In this document: in pieces, positions 6,427-10,339 of the stretch
Numbering within the stretch: the first letter of the stretch is position 1
Layout of the letters: every line of letters starts with the position of its first letter
DNA from: Clostridiaceae bacterium
GTDB taxonomy: Bacteria; Bacillota; Clostridia; Oscillospirales; Acutalibacteraceae
NCBI GenBank assembly: GCA_016297645.1
Contig: JAEDGF010000063.1
Coordinates: 1 to 10,339, forward strand
DNA length: 10,339 bases
Reading direction: 5' to 3'
Made by a program: the position numbers and the translations under genes
Notes under the pieces: generated by a model
What the model was told of the DNA's origin: nothing
Database searches by the model: none
The model's input: only the letters and a program-made list of their open reading frames with translations

Positions 6427-7863
6427 CAGGAAAGACCTAATTTACTCTTTATCTATACAAATTCAATGCGTTATGACGGCGTGGGCTTTAACGGAAATGC
6501 CAATGCGTATACGCCCTGCCTTGACGCTCTTTTCAGGAATGGTGTTGTATTTGACAACGCCGTTTCCGGGCAGCCGCTCGAAACGCCCTTTGCTGCGGCG
6601 CTTTATACCGGGAAATACTCGGTGGAAACGGGCGCGGTCATAAATGAAGTGCGCCTTTCTCCCAATCATGCAACCTTTGCCGGTACGCTTGCCGAAAACG
6701 GCTACGACACGCTGTTTTTCGGCAGGTGGCACCTTTATGCGGCGCAGCTCGGACACTATAATAATGTAAAGAATTCTTATGTTCCGCAAGGGGAGTACAG
6801 GCTCGGCTTCAATACCGCCTTCGGGTCGTTTAACGGCAGCGGTGATTTTTTCGCGCCGCGCTCCTACTATCACACCGATTCCCCGGCGAAGTTCTACACA
6901 AAGGGCTTCGAGCCGGATTTTCAGACGGAGCTTGCGCTTGAAAAGCTCTCGCAGTATGCGTCCGGCGATAAACCGTTTGCTATGTTTTTATCCTTCGGTG
7001 CGCCCGGCGGTATAATGTCGCCCGATAACACTCCCGCCGAGTATTACGAGATGTTTAAGAACACTGAAATCGTACCCTCGGGCAACTACTGCGAGAAAAA
7101 CGACCCTCATGCCGATATTTGGTCGCGCTTTTTCGGGAAAGACAGAAACGAGCTTGAACAGTGGCAGCGCTGCGCATACGCAATGAACGCGGCGATAGAC
7201 GCCGATGTGGGCAGGCTTGTAGGGAAACTCAAAAGCGAAGGGCTTTTTGACAACACCGTCATAGTCTTTACTTCCTCGCGCGGCGAGATGTTCGGCTCTC
7301 ACGGCAGACGCTCCGCCAACATTTTCTATGAAGAAGCCGTCCGCGTTCCGTTTGCCGTCTGCTGCGGAGAAAAGCTGCACCGCGCACGGGTAAATACGCC
7401 TTTGAATACTCCGGACATAATGCCCACCGTTCTGTCGCTTCTCGGGGTCAAAACGCCCGACGGCGTAAGCGGCAGAGATCTGAGTGCGGCTGCATACGGC
7501 AAAAAAACGGACAGCCCCGTCGGCAGTCTGCTTCTCGGTACCGGTCCTGCCGCAATATGGGGCGACGGGAGAGAGTGGCGCGGCATAAGAACCGAAAAAT
7601 TCACCTATGCCGTGTATCTCGGCGGCGGCGAATTCCTCTTTGATAATATCGACGACCCGTTGCAGATGAATAACCTTGCCGAAAACGAGGAATATTCCGA
7701 TACAAAAGAGGAGCTGCGAAACGAAATGCTTTCTCAAATGGAAGCGATAGGTGATTCTTTTGAAAAAAACAGCTATTACAAGAAAAACTTTGTAGTAAAA
7801 CGAAAGATAAAAAGCGAACTCCCTAAAAAAGACCGCCCGGAAGAAGTTAAAGACAAAAAATAA
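6424..7863 (+). CDS. sulfatase-fold protein with a degenerate active site (probable pseudo-sulfatase)
   Basis: This is a 479-residue cytoplasmic protein of the sulfatase/alkaline phosphatase superfamily. Family landmarks are clear: RPNLLFIYT (4-12), the M-R-Y-D region (15-18), TPCLDALFRNGVVFDNA (30-46), TGKY (62-65), a G-(K/R)-W-H motif as GRWH (100-103), VIVFTSSRGE (279-288), YEEAVRVPF (302-310) and the DIMPTVLSLLG region. In active sulfatases the first strand ends in T-D-(D/Q), but here it is T-N13-S14. The C/S-x-P-x-R nucleophile motif aligns with E53-T-P-F-A57, so both the formylglycine Cys/Ser and the Arg are gone. The late metal pair D-(H/N)-G is S285-R286-G. The Lys of HG-x3-K aligns with A298. 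H103 and H293 remain. Sulfatase hydrolysis is therefore unlikely. A binding, scaffolding or changed catalytic role is possible, and T54 as an alternative nucleophile cannot be excluded. There is no signal peptide, and the tail is lysine- and glutamate-rich. The gene lies 44 bases after leuS and 15 bases before the next gene. Confidence 0.85.
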   Translation: MQERPNLLFIYTNSMRYDGVGFNGNANAYTPCLDALFRNGVVFDNAVSGQPLETPFAAALYTGKYSVETGAVINEVRLSPNHATFAGTLAENGYDTLFFGRWHLYAAQLGHYNNVKNSYVPQGEYRLGFNTAFGSFNGSGDFFAPRSYYHTDSPAKFYTKGFEPDFQTELALEKLSQYASGDKPFAMFLSFGAPGGIMSPDNTPAEYYEMFKNTEIVPSGNYCEKNDPHADIWSRFFGKDRNELEQWQRCAYAMNAAIDADVGRLVGKLKSEGLFDNTVIVFTSSRGEMFGSHGRRSANIFYEEAVRVPFAVCCGEKLHRARVNTPLNTPDIMPTVLSLLGVKTPDGVSGRDLSAAAYGKKTDSPVGSLLLGTGPAAIWGDGREWRGIRTEKFTYAVYLGGGEFLFDNIDDPLQMNNLAENEEYSDTKEELRNEMLSQMEAIGDSFEKNSYYKKNFVVKRKIKSELPKKDRPEEVKDKK

Positions 7864-7878
7864 AAGCTGAGCAAAAAC

Positions 7879-9240
7879 ATGAGCCTTCAAAAAAATAAAA
7901 TTACGAGAACCTTTTCTCATCCCGATGAATTCTATTCCGAAAATATAATGACGGAATACCGTCAGTGCATTGACGAGGGACTTGACGCCGCGCCTTACAA
8001 ACAGCTGTTTGAGGCCGTCGCCGCCATGCCGATGTCGGAGAGCCGCGAAAAAGCCGCCGATGCATTGTTTGATATTATCTGCGAGCTGCCGCTGCGTGAA
8101 GATTATCCGTTTGTCGAGCCGAGCAGCCTTTCCGAAATCAAGGAAAACCGCGCTTCGAGTGTCCCCGAAAAGAGAACGCCCGACAAAAGCACGCTTGAAG
8201 ATAAGATAAGGGGCGCATGGTACGGCAGAATATGCGGCTGTTTTTCAGGAAAACCCGTAGAGGGGATAAAAACAGACGAGCTTACCCCGGTTCTCAAAAT
8301 CACCGGGAATTACCCCATGCACAGATATATTGAGCGCGGCGAGCTTTCGGACAGTCTTATCGGCGGACTGAAATTTAACCTTGATCACGATAAATACTGT
8401 GATTTAGTGACTGCCGCTCCCGCCGACGACGATACGAATTACACGGTCATGTATCAGGAGCTTGTAAAAAAGTACGGCAGAGATTTCACACCGGAAAATG
8501 TACTCGATATGTGGGTGTCGTCACAGGCGAAATACGCGTATTTTACGGCGGAGAGAACAGCTTTGATAAACAATATCAACGGTTTTGAAGCGCCCGCCTC
8601 CGCGATGTATAAAAATCCGTTCCGCGAGTGGATAGGCGCGCAGATCCGCGCGGACTATTTCGGTTATATAAACCCCGGCGACCCGGAGCGTGCCGCAGAT
8701 ATGGCTTTTCGCGACGCGTGCGTATCGCACACCAAAAACGGAATCTACGGTGAAATGTATATCGCGGCGCTGCTTGCATTGTGCGCCGTCGAAAGCGATC
8801 TTATGACGGCGATAAAGGACGCTTTGAAGCTTGTTCCGCAAAAGTCGAGATTTGTAAAATGTGTTTCGGCTATTATCGAAAAGTACGAAAACGGCACAAG
8901 CGAAGATGAGTGCTTCGCGGGCATTCACACCGAATGGAACGAACACGAGGGGTACGATTGGTGTCACACTCTCTCTAATATTCAGATAGTTGTCGCGTCA
9001 CTTCTTTACGGCGGCGGTGACTACACAAAGACAATATGCAGAGCCGTTCAGGCCTGTTTCGACACCGACTGCAACGCCGCAACGGCAGGCTCGGTTCTCG
9101 GAATGCTCAAAGGCTTTTCCGCAATAGACGAAAAATGGTACGCTCCCTTTAACGGTAAGCTCGAAACGCAGCTTTTCGGTGTCGGTACGGCGGATATCGA
9201 AAGCAGAGTGCAAAGGACAATGGAGGACATTGCTCTATGA
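7879..9240 (+). CDS. ADP-ribosylglycohydrolase family protein
   Basis: This 453-residue protein has a C-terminal ADP-ribosylglycohydrolase (DraG/ARH-like) domain from about residue 107 to the end. The family uses two metal ions to cleave ribosyl bonds of ADP-ribose or related ribosides. Visible motifs are the first helix DKIRGAWYGRICGCFSGKPVEG (108-129), the acidic metal motif ADDDT (182-186), PGDPERAADMAFRDACVSH (266-284), NGIYGEMYIAA (287-297) and the second metal motif DTDCNAATAGSVLG (395-408). All expected Asp/Thr ligands are present, so the enzyme looks active. Residues 1-105 form a mostly helical N-terminal extension with no domain I recognise. No strong ribosome site precedes the ATG. 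The gene begins 15 bases after the sulfatase-like stop, in the same frame, which suggests coupling. Its stop overlaps the kinase start by four bases. The pairing with a ribokinase-like enzyme favours a metabolic riboside substrate over ADP-ribosylated protein. That is inference. Confidence 0.85.
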   Translation: MSLQKNKITRTFSHPDEFYSENIMTEYRQCIDEGLDAAPYKQLFEAVAAMPMSESREKAADALFDIICELPLREDYPFVEPSSLSEIKENRASSVPEKRTPDKSTLEDKIRGAWYGRICGCFSGKPVEGIKTDELTPVLKITGNYPMHRYIERGELSDSLIGGLKFNLDHDKYCDLVTAAPADDDTNYTVMYQELVKKYGRDFTPENVLDMWVSSQAKYAYFTAERTALINNINGFEAPASAMYKNPFREWIGAQIRADYFGYINPGDPERAADMAFRDACVSHTKNGIYGEMYIAALLALCAVESDLMTAIKDALKLVPQKSRFVKCVSAIIEKYENGTSEDECFAGIHTEWNEHEGYDWCHTLSNIQIVVASLLYGGGDYTKTICRAVQACFDTDCNAATAGSVLGMLKGFSAIDEKWYAPFNGKLETQLFGVGTADIESRVQRTMEDIAL

Positions 9241-10127
9241 GAGCGCTCAATTTCGGCTCGCTGAACATTGACTATGTCTATTCCGTCGCGCATACGGTGA
9301 AGCCCGGCGAAACGCTCTCGGCGGGTTCGTGCAGCAGCTTTTGCGGCGGCAAAGGACTTAACCAGTCTGTCGCCCTTGCAAGGGCAGGCGCAGAGGTGTT
9401 TCACGCCGGAAGTATAGGCTCGGACGGGGAAATGCTGCGCGAAAAACTCGATGAGTTCGGCGTAAACACCGACTTTATCTCCGTTACAACCGGGCAGAGC
9501 GGTCATGCGATAATTCAGGTGAGTGACGACGGACAAAATGCGATACTCGTTTACGGCGGTGCAAATAAAACAATTACAGAAAAGCAGATAGACGATGTGC
9601 TGGCAAGCTTCAACGCAGGAGATTTTCTCTTTCTGCAAAACGAGATAAATTCCGTTGAGTATCTAATCCGAAAGGCGAAAAGCATGGGACTGACAACGGT
9701 GTTTAATCCCAGTCCGTTTACGCCCGAAATTCTTTCGCTGCCGCTCGGAAGTCTGTCGTTCATTGTCGTAAACGAAACCGAGGCAAACGAGCTTACCGGG
9801 AAAACCTCGGCGAACGATATAATATCTGCGTTTAGTGAAAAATACTCGGGCGTAAATGTTCTTCTCACACTTGGGGAGGACGGTTCTGTGTGCAGCTTTA
9901 ACGGTGAATTTTGCCGGCAGCCTGCTTTTCGCGTAAAAGCCGTTGATACAACTGCGGCAGGAGATACCTTTACGGGCTTTTTCTTCGCTTTTCTTGACCG
10001 CGTCGGCGTTCGCGAAGCACTGCGCGTTGCCTCTGCCGCATCGGCTCTCGCCGTTTCTCGGGCAGGCGCTTCGGATTCCGTTCCGACCGTTGACGAAGTA
10101 ATGTCCTTCCTCTCAACACACGAATAA
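9237..10127 (+). CDS. PfkB/ribokinase-family carbohydrate kinase
   Basis: This is a 296-residue cytoplasmic ATP-dependent sugar kinase, closest in pattern to ribokinase. The first PfkB signature is GGKGLNQSVALARAGA (37-52). The N-x-x-E magnesium motif is N179-E-T-E182. The ATP-site T-L-G-x-D-G is at 211-216. The second signature DTTAAGDTF (237-245) contains the anion hole and the catalytic base D243. Length and motif spacing are normal, so the enzyme should be active. The start lies in an ATGA overlap with the glycohydrolase gene, with GGAGG (9222-9226) ten bases upstream. Phosphorylation of a sugar freed by the upstream glycohydrolase is a reasonable inference. PfkB kinases also include deoxyribokinases, nucleoside kinases and fructokinases, and the substrate cannot be fixed from the sequence, so no gene symbol is given. 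No hairpin terminator follows before the tRNA gene. Confidence 0.9.
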   Translation: MRALNFGSLNIDYVYSVAHTVKPGETLSAGSCSSFCGGKGLNQSVALARAGAEVFHAGSIGSDGEMLREKLDEFGVNTDFISVTTGQSGHAIIQVSDDGQNAILVYGGANKTITEKQIDDVLASFNAGDFLFLQNEINSVEYLIRKAKSMGLTTVFNPSPFTPEILSLPLGSLSFIVVNETEANELTGKTSANDIISAFSEKYSGVNVLLTLGEDGSVCSFNGEFCRQPAFRVKAVDTTAAGDTFTGFFFAFLDRVGVREALRVASAASALAVSRAGASDSVPTVDEVMSFLSTHE

Positions 10128-10154
10128 CAAAATTAAAAAAAGATAAAAAAACTC

Positions 10155-10183
10155 TTGATTTTTGAATTTTCCTCGGTTATAAT
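10155..10183 (+). promoter_or_regulatory. strong promoter of the tRNA-Ser gene with A-rich upstream tract
   Basis: TTGATT (10155-10160) and a perfect TATAAT (10178-10183) are 17 bases apart. Transcription should begin around 10190, a few bases before the tRNA. The A-rich stretch 10129-10150 just upstream resembles an UP element, which would suit high stable-RNA expression. Confidence 0.8.
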
Positions 10184-10196
10184 AATACAGTCCCTT

Positions 10197-10288
10197 GGAG
10201 AGTTGTCCGAGTTGGCCGAAGGAGCACGATTGGAAATCGTGTATACGTCATAAGCGTATCAAGAGTTCGAATCTCTTACTCTCCGCCA
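10197..10288 (+). tRNA. tRNA-Ser (anticodon GGA)
   Basis: This is a class II tRNA for UCC and UCU codons. The acceptor stem GGAGAGT (10197-10203) pairs perfectly with ACTCTCC (10278-10284). The discriminator is G10285, as expected for serine, and CCA is encoded (10286-10288). The D stem is TCC/GGA (10206-10208 with 10221-10223). The anticodon stem is CACGA/TCGTG (10225-10229 with 10237-10241), with anticodon GGA at 10232-10234. A long variable arm (about 10242-10260) with a TACG/CGTA stem is typical of serine. The T arm is AAGAG-TTCGAAT-CTCTT (10261-10277). Confidence 0.97.
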
Positions 10289-10289
10289 T

Positions 10290-10329
10290 AAGTCCACCGT
10301 AATTTTGATAGAATTACGGTGGACTTTTT
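10290..10329 (+). terminator. rho-independent terminator after tRNA-Ser
   Basis: A perfect 15-bp stem (10290-10304 with 10312-10326) with a seven-base loop is followed by a short T run (through 10329). It begins two bases after the CCA end. It should also end any transcript reading through from the kinase gene. There is no A-run on the left side, so bidirectional activity is not suggested. Confidence 0.9.
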
Positions 10330-10339
10330 CTATACCCGA

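Noticed and set aside
6988..7920. Long open frame on the - strand opposite the sulfatase-like gene
   Set aside because: It is antisense to a gene with clear family motifs, has no recognisable domain and no promoter or ribosome site of its own.

Overview
The window looks like chromosomal DNA from a Gram-positive, Clostridia-type bacterium, probably a gut Oscillospirales or Ruminococcaceae relative. The evidence is a T-box riboswitch in front of leuS, strong sigma-A promoters with 17-base spacers, purine-rich ribosome binding sites, a CCA-encoded tRNA-Ser, and operons stitched together by ATGA stop/start overlaps. The taxon is an inference; nothing in the sequence names a species. All genes in the window lie on the + strand. 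I see no insertion sequence, CRISPR array, phage gene or integration site.

Region 1 (1-199) is a divergent promoter region. One consensus-like promoter points left, out of the window. A second points right, into the first operon. Region 2 (200-3491) is a three-gene, translationally coupled operon. Its genes encode a secreted protein built of repeated PPC-like beta domains with no visible enzyme domain, a TIM-barrel sugar-phosphate isomerase/epimerase-like protein, and TadA, the tRNA adenosine deaminase that makes inosine-34.

Region 3 (3492-3973) is a non-coding interval. It holds an inverted repeat, a near-perfect promoter and a complete T-box leader. The leader has a CUC leucine specifier, the AGGGTGGTACCGCGG T-box sequence and a competing terminator. 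It controls leuS, which encodes leucyl-tRNA synthetase (801 aa).

Region 4 (6424-10127) follows leuS after only 44 bases with no recognisable terminator. It holds a cytoplasmic sulfatase-fold protein, an ADP-ribosylglycohydrolase-family protein and a PfkB/ribokinase-family sugar kinase. The last two overlap by four bases. The sulfatase homologue is the most unusual item. It keeps the overall family sequence, but the catalytic Cys/Ser, the CxPxR arginine and the Asp/His metal ligands all appear substituted, so it is probably a pseudo-sulfatase. Pairing a glycohydrolase with a ribokinase-like enzyme suggests release and phosphorylation of a ribosyl group from an unknown N- or O-riboside. This is inference.

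Region 5 (10128-10329) has an A-rich stretch, a strong promoter, a class II tRNA-Ser(GGA) gene and a 15-bp perfect hairpin terminator.
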